The notes beneath the pieces were generated by a model, which was not told where the DNA came from, did not search any database, and worked only from the letters and a program-made list of their open reading frames with translations. DNA of 64,000 bases from Gibbula magus (Eukaryota; Mollusca; Gastropoda; Trochida; Trochidae): NCBI GenBank assembly GCA_936450465.1, contig OW388294.1:71830075-71894074 (forward strand), read 5' to 3'. This document shows positions 11,801 to 22,557 of this stretch, one piece after another. Position 1 is the first letter of the stretch. Each line of letters opens with the position of its first letter. Made by a program: the position numbers and the translations under genes.

Positions 11801-14800
11801 AAAGCAAACTAACTTTGTCTGTAAATTTTGAAACGTTATCTGTTCTTAATTCTGAAAAACACGGCTATTTTAAGAATCGTCGTTATAGAATCTCCTTAAC
11901 CAGGCGAGATAGGGGTGTGAAATATGGCTTTCTGGCTTGTTTTTTTTACGTCCCACAGCAACAATGCGTCATTGAATTAAAGTCAAAGGAGGTTCATAAT
12001 ATCGATACCATCTTGTATTAACATTATTTCCATATTTCATAAAATTGTACCTTAAATACCCAAAATTATTTCCCAAAATACCTTTTGAAATAGCTATTTC
12101 AGCACCCTATGTGCACATGTGTTTGAACAGATATAGAATATTAAGTAGCATACCCTCATGAATGAAATTGTGTATATCTCTTAACGAGATATATCCTCAC
12201 CACAAACATTCACAAACGAGTTTATCCGGCAGAAATATTTTGTGTTTGACTCTGTTGAAAAGAAGATATACTTTCTTTTGCCCGTGAGTTTATTAACCAA
12301 CATTTAACGTGTTAAAATGTTGTCCCATGTATATGTTCAAGAGGTATCACATATCATAACGAATTATTTAAATTTTCTTGGCAAAGATATGACGGGAATT
12401 GAAGTTGTCATTATGATCATGGGAATTACAATTTTGCTAAATATAACGTGCACTTTCATTGATTAACTATTTTACACCCATTTATCAATTGCTTAACTGT
12501 ACTATTGTAGCTAAATCACATAGATGATACATTCAGAACATATCTATTTCAAGTCAGAAGTCAATTACACATAATAAATATATTTTAATGTTCAATATAT
12601 GATTCCGATACCGTATTTACAGTACTAAATTTGCTAGGGGAAGTGGAATGCAATAGTTGCCCGTGACTGCCATGACATCATTAATTTGTGACGTCGTTAA
12701 TTATGACGTAATGTATATTCCTATTTTGCAACGGCTCGATTGCTGGTTCAATTTTACTAATTTGTTCTCGTTCTGTGACAATATTTACACTATAAACACG
12801 TTTTTATTATAATTATTATTTAAGATTTATTTTGAGAATAAAGTTCAACAATTACATAAGAATCTTACTGAAAAAGGAGCGTAAGTAGCAAGCTATTTAG
12901 ATGCCCGCATCTTGAAGGTGTGAGAAGTTTATGAATGGCGTAGAAGTACAAGGTCGTGAATTTGCGTATATTTTTCTGATTTTTAGGCATTAAAATGATC
13001 TTGGCTAACAAAAGATAGTAACCAACTCGGTGCTCGGAATAACGAATTATTTTCCCCTCATGCATCATGTCAAACTCCACGCTAAAGCTCGGTGTTTATC
13101 AAAATCATTAACACGGGCAGATGAACCGTATAATTTCTCAAAACTCTTTGATTATTATAATATATTTACAGAATTCAAAGAAATTAGATCCTTTATTTGA
13201 GAATCATTTGGAACGTACATTCACCTTTGAGAGTTTCCCTCTGGCACTGCTGCAGTGTGTTTCGTGCCCGACATGCATTTAAAACAATCAGCTCTCCGAA
13301 AACGTTTGGCAACATCACTGTGTGTCATCTGGATGATGTTGAGCGAAAACCAATATACCATTATATACAGCATGTAAGCAATATTGTCTTATGGGAATGC
13401 ATTGAAAACGACAAGTCTAGAACATTTCAGAAATATATATCCAACCCGATTTGTTTTAAGTTATGTAAAATATCTGGAAGCATCAGTTCTGCCATGGTAG
13501 CCCTATACAAATGTATGTAAATAGGACGTGTAGTTTTGGTTACTGCACATGTATAATGATTGTTCTCCATTTCAATTGGAAACTAGTAACTAAAATAAAA
13601 AGATGAAACACAATGGATGCACCTGTAACAAATTAACCCAAAATAGTTCAGTAAGAGTGTCAATTTATAAAAGAAAAATCAACCATGCACTTACATACTG
13701 GAACTATACAGTGATTTCTGTTGGAAGTGCTATCAACCAACTGTATTGGCGGCTATCAAACTGTATGGTAAAGGCACATAGGTGAGTGACGTTTTGCTCT
13801 CGTGTAAAAAAAACTTATGCTCTATATTAACAATATTAAAGACCATTTGTAAGTTTGATGATCATATATTTCATATATTATCAGGTTGTATCCAAAAAGC
13901 ACACAATATAAGAGCATTTCGACGTTATGTGTGATGTGTTTAGCGGAGAAGAAAGATCAGCAATGCGCTTTTGATATGAGAAAGTTTTCAGAGGGTCACG
14001 ATTCAATATCGCAGTGAATTCTTGTGTGTAAGTATAAGAAGAAGTATTTTGCAAATTTGTGTGCGTGAAATATACTCACACAAATAGAAAACGAGAAAAA
14101 ACAGTCCGTGTCAACATAGCTATGAACCGATGAACGAGCATACAGCGAACTATATCCGGTTTGCACTGTATGGGATTGTACACCGTGATAATGTTTTAAA
14201 AATATTCAATGTTCATGTAATAACATTACATTCTCCTTTAGATACTTTCATTTACTGGGTTGCTTCTTCTTGTCTTCCTGGCATGTACCTTCGGCAAAGT
14301 TGAAGGTAAGTTATGTTACAGCATTGCTTAACGTTTGATTTTCTGTAGCAATTCTGACTGTGTTCCATTTTAGCTCATCAGGCCAGGTGGGCTTATGTAT
14401 CGATCATCGTCTGGCGTCCCGCGTCATCGATTGGGCGACGTTCATAAACTTTTTGCACATTTGACTTTTTTAAATGAAATCCTACTGCATCGCAAAACTT
14501 AAATAATTCAGAAGGTGCTGTGTACTTCTAGGTGTGACCTGCAAAGTCTGTCCCGACGTGGACAAGCCAGACAACTGCCGAGTTTCTAGTCCTTGTGGGA
14601 GCGGAGAGGTAAGGTTTGAAGATAATAATTCTGCCTTGATAACTTCAACATATTAATCAATGTTGTAAACAATTCACAATTATTGGCGTAAACGTTCCCT
14701 CTGGGTTGAGTTTGCCTTAGTCCTTTCCACTGAAAGTGACATAACAGGTTACATCTTAAGATTAAAAAGAAAAGAAAATAGCAAACTATATCTTTGAGAG

Positions 14801-17800
14801 GGCCCCTCTGGCCAGGTCCAGGAAGAGTTAACTTCCCTTAGGTGATGATGTCATTCTATTTCCTGTTTTCTGCTGGCAAGATGGTCATGACAGTGTTACT
14901 AGATTTCAAGCCTCTTTTTTCTTCATTTTGGACAATTTGGTTAGTATGAATCGCATTTGGCATTAAACAATCGCATTCCTTGTTCTTGTCTTGATATTTG
15001 TGTGACTGTGTGTGCTATACCCACCAAACTCAAAACTAAATTTAAGCTAGAGGCCAGACTACGATGCCTGGGACCCTCGGCTGAGTTAGTGATTTGGCTG
15101 ACCAGAAGTGACGTCATAAGTAGTTTCCACTAATATTGAACTAAATGTGTTAACCAACTAAGTATGTTGCCTAAATTGTATAATCATTAAGAATATATAC
15201 ATAATATATCTGTCATAGTTTTCTGGTATAATCACAAACAAATATCATTGAACTGGTAAAATGTCAATAACTTGTACATTCAATATTCACAGGCCATTTA
15301 GAAACATGTTAATAAAGCAATCGACACATTCAATAATGTGTGACAAGGGACGAACACAGTTGAGAAAAAAAGAGAGTTTCATGTAGGTTGCTATGGCGAC
15401 TCGTGAAATTTGCAAGCCTACACGCCTCGGAAATGATTGTTGCTGTGTAGTACGTTTTATGCAGAGAAAGAAAAGTTGTTTATATGGCGTCAGAATCTAT
15501 TGACGCGCGTTAATCTAAGTGTAGCTTGTCTTTAAAACCAAATTTCATCAGATTGTCGTGATATGAAAATTATTTTTCATATGTCATGTTTTAGATAACA
15601 TATAGCGATTTATATCAAAACACAGGAACTCGATATCGTAAGTAAAACATAGGTAAAACGTAGGTAAAACAAACCTACCCCCTATATAACATACTCCATG
15701 TTTTATAGGGGGGAGGTTTGTTTTATGTTGTGTAATGAGATGTTTTACCCTTAATATATAACTGAAAACTCAATATATTGTATAAACTTTAATTCTAAAA
15801 TATGACACATATGAGAAAAAAAATACAAAAAAAACGTGACTTTAAACTGAGGTTAAAATTTTTTAAAACATAATTTGTTGTATCTGTGTTTTATATTTTG
15901 TTTAAAGTGACGATATTGACATAGACACTATCAACTTGTACATTTCTGCATGTTTCACGTGTATCACGATTAGTTCATGCTTTGTGTAAGCTGCTTAATA
16001 TATATTAATTTTTTCTGATAAGGACACGTCTCTTTTATCCTATTATGTTAAACAAACGAAAACTAAAACTAAACGTTTTTTCGGATCTGTTTGTGGTTTG
16101 ATGTAGTGTTGAGATTGGGTTCAAGTCAGATGAATCCTCGAGCACGTGAAACATGAACACCTTGGCCTCGTGATTCACGTGCGCGAGGGTTCTAACTGGC
16201 ACACCTCGGTCTCAGTCGGTAACTCCCAAGCAAGCTCATTGCAGTTATTCTATTAAATATTTTAAAAAATAAGACAGCATGCCGTTTTGTGGAATATGAA
16301 GATGGCATGCCGTCTTAATTGTAGTATTTTGACACAATGAACTCTCAGTGAATAATTAAGACGGTAAATTGTCTTATATGTTTTTAGACGGAATACCGTC
16401 TCTTTGCAACGAGACGGAAAGCCGTCATGTTCCTGACTGGCTATGTTAGAATTAAGACATTGAGAACTTCGTGCCTTTGCAAAAATGACCAATCCATTCA
16501 TTAGACTTTTCATTGATCATTCTATTTTCTTAAATTGTATCTTTTATATCATTCATGTTTTGATTTTGAGGTAAATAATAAATTCATGCAGTGTTAACTT
16601 ACTTTAGCCACAAATCACATTTTAATCATGATTTTCTTTCTTAATAGATATGTTCAACAGAAGAGTACACTGACGTGAACGGACTGCAGGCCTATCGACT
16701 TGGATGTGCTAATGCAGGGGTAATGTATAATTATAACATCGGCCCTGGTTATATGTGCTTACTTTTATGTTTATCGATGTGAACATATAAAAAAAACAAC
16801 AATGTTTTCCTTTTGCAAAGAATCAATGATACAGAGGATTCGGCTCTATATAGTATTTTCGTGACGCAAACATTACCAGATATTTAAATAATATTTGTCT
16901 TGGGAGAATTCAAAATTACAGTAAAACATTACTGCTTTAATAGCGCTTATCACTAAGAATGCCTTTTCATAGGCGGGAATATATTTTTGGGGGATTTGAT
17001 TATTTGAATCTATCGAATTATGCAGATCGTGCTCTCGAATTCGCATTATCTAAGCGTCAGTAAAACAACTTTTCACTCAGATATGTACCAATTGTTTTTT
17101 TTCTAGAGATGCAGATTATTTGTGAACGCCAAATCTCTTTTTGGAAAAAGACAAATATCCCCGAAATGTTACGAATGTTGTGAAGCAGATGACTGCAATG
17201 TCAATCTATGTCAAAATTCTGGAGGTCACGTGAGTTATGAGACTACAATATCTCCATCGTCAGTACAACACACCTGTCCTCCTCAGGTGATACAAAGCAA
17301 CACTTCTTCAGGTACGGCACTCTCTATATATGTACAAAAGTTAATTTGATGTTTTATATCAATCGAGAACGGCAAAACTGAAACAGGCCTAAGTATATAT
17401 AAACTGACAAAAAAAAAGTATAACACTCGGTTTTCGATTAATTCAATATTTTAAAGAAATGAGATGCTTATGGCACCAAACAATAACACCTTTCGGCAGT
17501 AGTTTGAATGACTTAAATGGTGACTGCTTTTTTTTTTACCTAAAATATCATTATTTAAAGTAGACAGGGGTAAGAAATTAAATTTACACCAACATGACCC
17601 CTACCATGTTCAAAATGTTGTAAATGTGTGCAGAACGAAGCACATTTATTAATTTTCACACAGAGTATGTTTTCATATGTCAATGAACAGTTGTGTTTTG
17701 TCAAAATTGATTTGGGGGAATTTCAAAATTAAAATTTTAAATTTTAATTAAATAAAATCAAACCGCGTAGAGGTATTCTTTGACTGTTTTGATGTTTTGG

Positions 17801-19890
17801 ACTAATTTCACAAACTAGTCCGTTTTTGAATACGACGTCGAAAACTCGAGATATTTGACTTTGAAAATTATAATATGATAAATACAACTGAGCCATATAC
17901 TATCTTTTGGCCGTCAGTGTATATGAAAACAGATATGAGTTTCGTTTATACTTAATTCAATATTTGATCAATTAGGCTCTATATGTTAATTACACTTCAC
18001 AGGTTGTCCACAAATGTTTGTCCCCTTCAAGGACAAATGTTACCTCGTTAGTCCTGCTTCAGTAGTGTGGATGACAGCCAAGACGTTCTGTCGCCAACAT
18101 GGAGGCAACCTGGTGTCAGTCAACTCTAAAGAGGAACACGACTTCTTGAAAGGATTAGCGATCCAGGTTAATGGTGAGGCAGTAGGATTGGTCCTAACGT
18201 GGTTCTTTGGTTTCTTGCATTACTTTTTTGGTATAGATTCTGTGCATGTGACATCATCAGTTTTTCACGCAACCATATTGGTGATCAACCGAACCACCTG
18301 AATCGCAGGTAGCTCTCCCCTGCAATAGCTTGATTCCCAACTCGTAACAGCGTTATGCTGTCCCTGTATGCAGATAATAACTCTGATGCTAAAACCAGCA
18401 AAGTGATGTTTGGCATACCTGAAATGAAACAGAGCGTACACATACTCTCCATAGGGTCATTTGAAAATGACATATTTCCATTATTCCTAAACTGATTTTG
18501 ATCGAGGGATATTGTTATTGGATATATCAGTGATTCCGCCATTTTACCGCCAACATAGATAGACAGCGGGAGTGTTAAGTTGGGACAGATAGACTGTGGG
18601 TGAAACATGCATCAAGACCGAGTATGAGAACCATAACCAACTTAACTGAGCGAAGATGTCATTTTAAAAGAAAACCTGCAAAATTCGCGTTTGAAAACTA
18701 CTCACACCCTATGTGAAGATAAGCTGGACCAAATGCTTTTATTACATACAGAGCTACAAAAGAATCATAAGTGATATCTTCAGTAATCAAAATTCTGAAA
18801 TTAATTTCATAACATAATATTGAGTTCAGCTGCAATGCGAGTAGAGCACCACAACAATCTACACGGCCATGCACATGGTTTGTGTACGCTATCGATATCC
18901 GTCTCATATAATACACAGGGTTCTTACTGACCAAGTAATCATCGGTTATTGTGGTCATTCGTAGCTCAGTTGGTAAGAGTGACAATTTAGCAAGTGAATG
19001 GTCCAGAAATCTAAACCAGGCATGGTCACTGTGACGTGTGACTCGTAACTTGTAAAGTGTGATTGTTAAAACAATATTTACATTTAGAAAAAGATTTCAT
19101 ATTTTCATTTATCTTTTAAAAAATTTCAATATACGAATTATATAGTCATAGGAGTCCCGTATGAGGTCTATGTGTGATGTAGAGACCTCATATGAGGTCA
19201 ATCTCTAATGTAGAGACCCTATATGAGGTCTATCCTCGAACGAGGTCTTTAAGTAACATATAGTCAGACCTCGTGTCGTCCAGATCTTACTTACATGTTA
19301 TGAGACGATGCTAAACAAAGGGATGACGTAATCAGAGATTACGCGTCGAAATGTTATGTAATCTGAGAACTAATATGTAAATGAATTATTTTCTGGTGGA
19401 AGCTGATTCACAATAAATCGTCTATTATACTGTTATTTAATGTTGTTTATCATCTTTAGCCACACCGTGACCCACTCTTTTCTACAGTACCAGCTGTCCT
19501 TAACTATAATCTCATTTTCCTGCTCCAAGAGTTATAGAGTATGCATGGATTATAACAATAGTGCACACACAAACATCAATGTAAATAGTTCTTTTCTTGT
19601 ATTTTCATTGCTTATAATGTATTACTTCAGCAACGTTTCTCCAGGAATACTGGACAGGAGGATTCTACTCCCATGAAGCTGGTGAATATGAATACGTGGA
19701 TGGAAGTCCCTTCAGCTACACTGAATGGTACACTGGCTACCCACCAACCAGCTATGGCAAGGGCTACATGTACTATGTTTATTTGGTTAATCCTGTCTAT
19801 AGTAGAAGCTACAGAGATTTTTCTATGGGTACAGATCCCGCAACAAGTACATACACTTTTGGTATCATATGTGAAACCAAAAGGGACTGA
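8832..19890 (+). CDS. Secreted Ly6/three-finger plus C-type lectin-like protein, 7 exons
   Basis: Exons by GT/AG borders and matching phases: 8832-8840, 14242-14305, 14532-14608, 16648-16719, 17107-17311, 18003-18166, 19645-19890 (837 nt, 278 aa). The protein starts MEQILSFTGLLLLVFLACTF, a clear signal peptide. Residues about 24-110 hold 12 Cys, with CKVC first and CCEADDCN last, the pattern of Ly6/uPAR three-finger domains. After a Ser/Thr linker comes a C-type lectin-like domain (CPQMF, KCY, CRQHGG, EEHDFL, YWTGGFY, DGSPFSYTEW, IICE). The outer disulphide Cys are present, but the usual C2-C3 pair and the EPN/QPD and WND calcium-site motifs are not, so calcium-dependent sugar binding is unlikely. 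Role in recognition or defence is inference. AATAAA follows at 19931. A broken paralogue lies at 38.7-64 kb. Confidence 0.82.
9350..10948 (-). mobile_element. 5'-truncated L1/Tx1-like LINE with 16-bp target duplication
   Basis: ATTGTATCCTATACTT occurs at 9350-9365 and again at 10933-10948, exactly flanking the element (9366-10932). A T-run at 9363-9372 (poly-A of the minus strand) follows the left duplicate. The insertion sits in intron 1 of the lectin gene in antisense orientation. It contains only the end of ORF2. Confidence 0.9.
9549..10857 (-). pseudogene. LINE ORF2 C-terminal fragment
   Basis: Three overlapping minus-strand pieces (10857-10165, 10196-9741, 9731-9549) make one degraded reading path. 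The first begins with LTLIGKITVIKTLALS and continues FFKFIWNDKKDKIKR; upstream, NWKKRN is recovered after a one-base frameshift. The second carries the knuckle CLACGSVSENIYHVYIEC. The third is the tail (LLAKRHIFVMNIKGLKPNF), similar to the LINE tail at 62471-62752. No RT core is present. 5' truncation with a short target duplication is the usual outcome of target-primed reverse transcription. Confidence 0.85.
11165..14192. mobile_element. 3-kb element bounded by 75-bp inverted repeats
   Basis: ATCACGGTGTACAATCCCAT and the following CAGTGCAAACCGGATATAGT at 11168 onward are repeated, inverted, at 14118-14192 with about 90-95% identity. The interior holds only short ORFs (the longest, 107 codons at 13197-13520, has no recognised motif). 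The right repeat ends 49 bp before lectin exon 2. The exact target duplication is unclear. Probably a non-autonomous DNA transposon. Confidence 0.65.
14242..14305 (+). CDS. Lectin gene exon 2 (signal peptide)
   Basis: Acceptor TTCTCCTTTAG, donor GAAG|GTAAG. Encodes ILSFTGLLLLVFLACTFGKV: a hydrophobic core ending before a small-residue cleavage region. Ends in phase 1. Confidence 0.8.
14373..14520 (+). repeat. Remnant of a dispersed repeat (GCTCATCAGGCC family)
   Basis: AGCTCATCAGGCC, GGGCTTATG and CGTCTGGCGTCC follow the same order as in the fuller copies at 46304-46500 (+) and 47266-47463 (-). Located in intron 2. Confidence 0.5.
14532..14608 (+). CDS. Lectin gene exon 3 (start of Ly6-like domain)
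   Basis: 77 nt between CTTCTAG and GTAAGG; encodes GVTCKVCPDVDKPDNCRVSS and PCGSGE. The paralogous exon at 60613-60689 has exactly the same length. Confidence 0.85.
15666..15724. repeat. Short hairpin in intron 3
   Basis: CAAACCTACCCCCTAT pairs with ATAGGGGGGAGGTTTG (one mismatch) across about 25 nt. No other feature was seen in intron 3 (14609-16647) besides the cluster at 16269-16428. Confidence 0.6.
16269..16428. repeat. Cluster of small GACGG/CCGTC hairpins
   Basis: AAGACAGCATGCC / GGCATGCCGTCTT, AAGACGGTAAATTGTCTT, AGACGGAATACCGTCT and GAGACGGAAAGCCGTC lie within 160 bp. Each is a small inverted repeat with the same RGACGG arm. Confidence 0.6.
16648..16719 (+). CDS. Lectin gene exon 4
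   Basis: 72 nt, phase 0 at both ends, between TTAATAG and GTAATG; encodes ICSTEEYTDVNGLQAYRLGC and ANAG. Paralogous exon at 63319-63390 (20 of 24 residues identical). Confidence 0.85.
17107..17311 (+). CDS. Lectin gene exon 5 (CCxxxxCN of the Ly6 domain, linker)
   Basis: 205 nt after TTTTCTAG, ending TCAG|GTACGG in phase 1. Contains KCYECCEADDCNVNLC, the terminal Ly6 signature, then a Ser/Thr-rich linker to the lectin domain. The paralogue starts at 63971. Confidence 0.85.
18003..18166 (+). CDS. Lectin gene exon 6 (N-terminal half of CTLD)
   Basis: Acceptor at 18001-18002. Donor chosen at CAG|GTTAAT (18167) rather than GTGAGG 8 nt later, because only this keeps exon 7 in frame. Encodes GCPQMFVPFKDKCYLV, WMTAKTFCRQHGGNLVSVNS and EEHDFLKGLAIQ, typical of long-form C-type lectin-like domains. 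Confidence 0.85.
18955..19030 (+). repeat. Possible tRNA-derived SINE remnant
   Basis: CGTAGCTCAGTTGGTAAGAG matches a tRNA A-box context (TAGCTCAGTTGG). A degraded B-box-like GGTCCAGAAATC follows at the expected distance. It lies in intron 6; the tail is not recognised. Confidence 0.4.
19158..19250. repeat. Short tandem/inverted GAGGTCT repeats
   Basis: TATGAGGTCTAT, CATATGAGGTCAAT, TATATGAGGTCTAT and GAACGAGGTCTTT recur with GTAGAGACC between them. Confidence 0.6.
19645..19890 (+). CDS. Lectin gene exon 7 (C-terminal half of CTLD, stop)
   Basis: Acceptor CTCCAG; encodes EYWTGGFYSHEAGEYEYVDG, SPFSYTEWYTGYPPTS and ends FGIICETKRD-stop. Tyr/Gly/Ser-rich where a standard CTLD has C2 and C3. 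The polyadenylation signal AATAAA is at 19931-19936. Confidence 0.85.
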   Translation, partial: EYWTGGFYSHEAGEYEYVDGSPFSYTEWYTGYPPTSYGKGYMYYVYLVNPVYSRSYRDFSMGTDPATSTYTFGIICETKRD

Positions 19891-20334
19891 AATTGTATTT
19901 GCAAGGGATTTGAACAAAATGTGTTAAATGAATAAAACATGTTAAATGTGAAATCAAATCTCATACTTTTTTTCAAATCATGTGTATGGTCTGATACTAT
20001 ACATGCTCTATACATTATTATCAAGTCGTTATAGCCATTGGTGATAACAAGTTACCAGAATAATAATGGTGATAGTTGCAAATCATTCAGGGAAACACGC
20101 TCTTAGTAATAAATCGTATGTGTGTTAGTTATGATGTTGTTCCTTCGGTTGTTTAAACTCATGAAACGACACTGCTTGTGTCAAATTTAAAGCTGTTACA
20201 CTTTACAGATGCTAGTTGTTATTCTTAAGGTCTCTTTTTTACACGGCAAAGGGGTAATGATGTGTCATCCTTCGTTCGAAAATAATTCCAATTTACATTT
20301 ACAGATCTATATAATATTATCAGTATAATTGTTA

Positions 20335-20361
20335 ATATATATATATATATATATATATATT
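20335..20361. repeat. (AT)n microsatellite
   Basis: Uninterrupted AT dinucleotides. Confidence 0.95.
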
Positions 20362-20399
20362 TAAAGAGTTATCGGCATTAATAATAATACACCCGTCGG

Positions 20400-21330
20400 C
20401 AAATTACGTCATTTTTGACTGATTTGGTGTATTTAAATTAAGCGCTCGCTTTCAACTAATACACTCCGTATCCTTTCAGATACATTTCAACCACATACTG
20501 GGATGTATAGCAAATCTGTATTTTGAAAATTAATGAAGCTGGAAAGAGAAACAACATTCAATTAAGCACTTTTTAATTAAAAACGGCATTTATCATCGTG
20601 TTTCACATGTTCAACAGGATTTGTCACTAACACACATATTTTAGATATTGCTAAAACTTTAATATGATGTGCGCAGTTAACTGAACAAACAAATGCAGAA
20701 ATACTAATAGGGGATCACCGAACGTTTTTCATCACTTTAACGTCATTTTTTAAATTACCTACATAAACGTAAAAACCTGACGTCACGGCAGTTTTGATGA
20801 TTTCAAGTGTAACTTTGACGGCCTACCCTGTAATCATTGTTGAACATATTATCAATCTAAGAGTGCAAGGTGAAAGAATAACTATCAGTTGATTATACCA
20901 GGCTATTTAAATTCGTCACTTACTTGAGATACGCATGTAATTCGAATAACACATGTAGTAACATATTTACAGCAAATATAGATGACGATAACGTTATGCG
21001 GCATGTCGTAAAATGACCGTTATAAAGGCGTTACAGTAAATTTAAGCGCTCCCTCTTAGTGTACAGATAAGCCTATGCCCAAAACAACGTAATCCATATA
21101 TTTTGAGACTTATTCACAACTATAAATTGTTGTCGCAAATGCTGCCATAAGCGAGTTCGATTTCTGGGTCCCATCTCTCCTTAAGTAAATGATAATCACT
21201 GGTCTTTGCATAAATATAACTCACATATTACGTTGTAGGTGAACACGTCACGCTGAAAACCTGTTGGCTAACTAAAATCATGTGACATCTAGGAATGTAT
21301 AAATACAATGATAAATCATACAACTGATAC
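20400..21330. other. Intergenic between lectin gene and foldback element
   Basis: No ORF with recognisable motifs, no inverted repeat pair and no RNA gene seen. Confidence 0.5.
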
Positions 21331-21504
21331 ATTTAATGCCGGTCGGTACAAATTAGGATTGGATCGCGGAGTCCTAAGTCGACCGCTCAAATTTCATCGC
21401 TTTCGAACAAAAAATTTTTTTATTAAATTAGATTTTTATAACAACTTAAGCATGTAGATGAATATTTGATAATTATTTTTCATGCAACCTACATTTAAGA
21501 AAAA

Positions 21505-21673
21505 ATGCCATGGCAGAATGCCATGGCATTTTACCATTCTGCCATGGCATTCGCCAATGCCATAGCATTCTGCCATGGCATTCAATAATGCCGTGGCAAA
21601 ATGCCATGGCATTCGCCAATGCCATGGCATTCTGCCATGGCATTCTTTGGCTGCAGCAAAATGCCATGGCATT
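21505..21673. repeat. ATGCCATGGCAT palindromic array, left copy
   Basis: About ten ATGCCATGGCAT-type 12-bp palindromes separated by short spacers such as TCTGCC, TCGCCA and TCAATA. Inverted partner at 30059-30247. Confidence 0.85.
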
Positions 21674-22401
21674 TATCATTGCTTGAAATTTCAAAATCAA
21701 AATATGAAATATGAGTAGTGATATTTTTTTTTTACATTGTTCCATTGAAATATTTAGAAGTTTTCAATGGAAATTTGGTTCGATTTCCAGGGTTCAGAGT
21801 ATGAATATGACTCTAAGAGAATTATGACTTTGTTTTTAAATATCAATTTTGTTTGGAATTTAGGTTTAAGAAATGTTGATGTTGGAAATATTATTTGAAT
21901 CTAGTGAAGTTTAACTTTTATGACATGTTAAGTTTAAAAAATTATAATTTCTATGAAATGTTGACTTTTGAAATATTTTTTGACTTTGGTGAACTTCAAC
22001 TTAAATGATATGTTGACATGAAAGTATATATTAAATTTTGTGAAATGTTGACTGAAAAAGTCATGATTTTTGCAAAAATGTTGAATTGGGAAAAAAAATA
22101 ACTTCAAAGAAAAGTGGACTATTAAATACAAATTGAATTTGGTGAAATGTTGACTTTGATATTAAAAAAAAAATCGATTTTTGTGAAATTTTGACTTTGA
22201 AAATATTTAATGACTTCGATGAAGTTTAACTTGAATGAAATGTTGACTTTGAAAAAATATGATATTCGAAATAATTATTGACTTTTTTGAAAGTTTAATC
22301 TTAATACAAATCATTAAATTCGGTGAAATGTTAACTTTCAATAGATATGCATTGACTTTGGTGAAAGTTCAATTTAAATGGCATTTTGACTCTGACTTAT
22401 A

Positions 22402-22557
22402 TACAGTCAACCCGCGATAATCCGGCCACCGATAATCGTTTCCGAACGGTAGGAAGATGTAACCAAACTAATTTCTATGGTAGTCCTCAGTACTCAGTAG
22501 TCCGAACATTTCACTATCCGAACGTTTTTGATGAAAAACGGAAGGGTTCGGATTATC
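22402..22557 (+). mobile_element. pogo/Tigger-like MITE end nested in the left arm
   Basis: TA followed by CAGTCAACCCGCGATAATCC resembles pogo/Tigger termini. The other end (GGGTTCGGATTATCG) is truncated. It appears inverted at 29216-29381 in the right arm, so it entered before the arms were duplicated. Confidence 0.6.

Noticed and set aside
12865..13080. 71-codon minus-strand ORF as a small gene
   Set aside because: No motif and no supporting signals; consistent with chance in AT-rich DNA.
13197..13520. 107-codon ORF in intron 1 as a gene
   Set aside because: No recognisable motif and no splice or polyadenylation context; it lies inside an inverted-repeat element.
21505..21673. Regular short repeats as a CRISPR-like array
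   Set aside because: The repeats are 12-bp palindromes with tiny spacers inside a eukaryotic foldback element.
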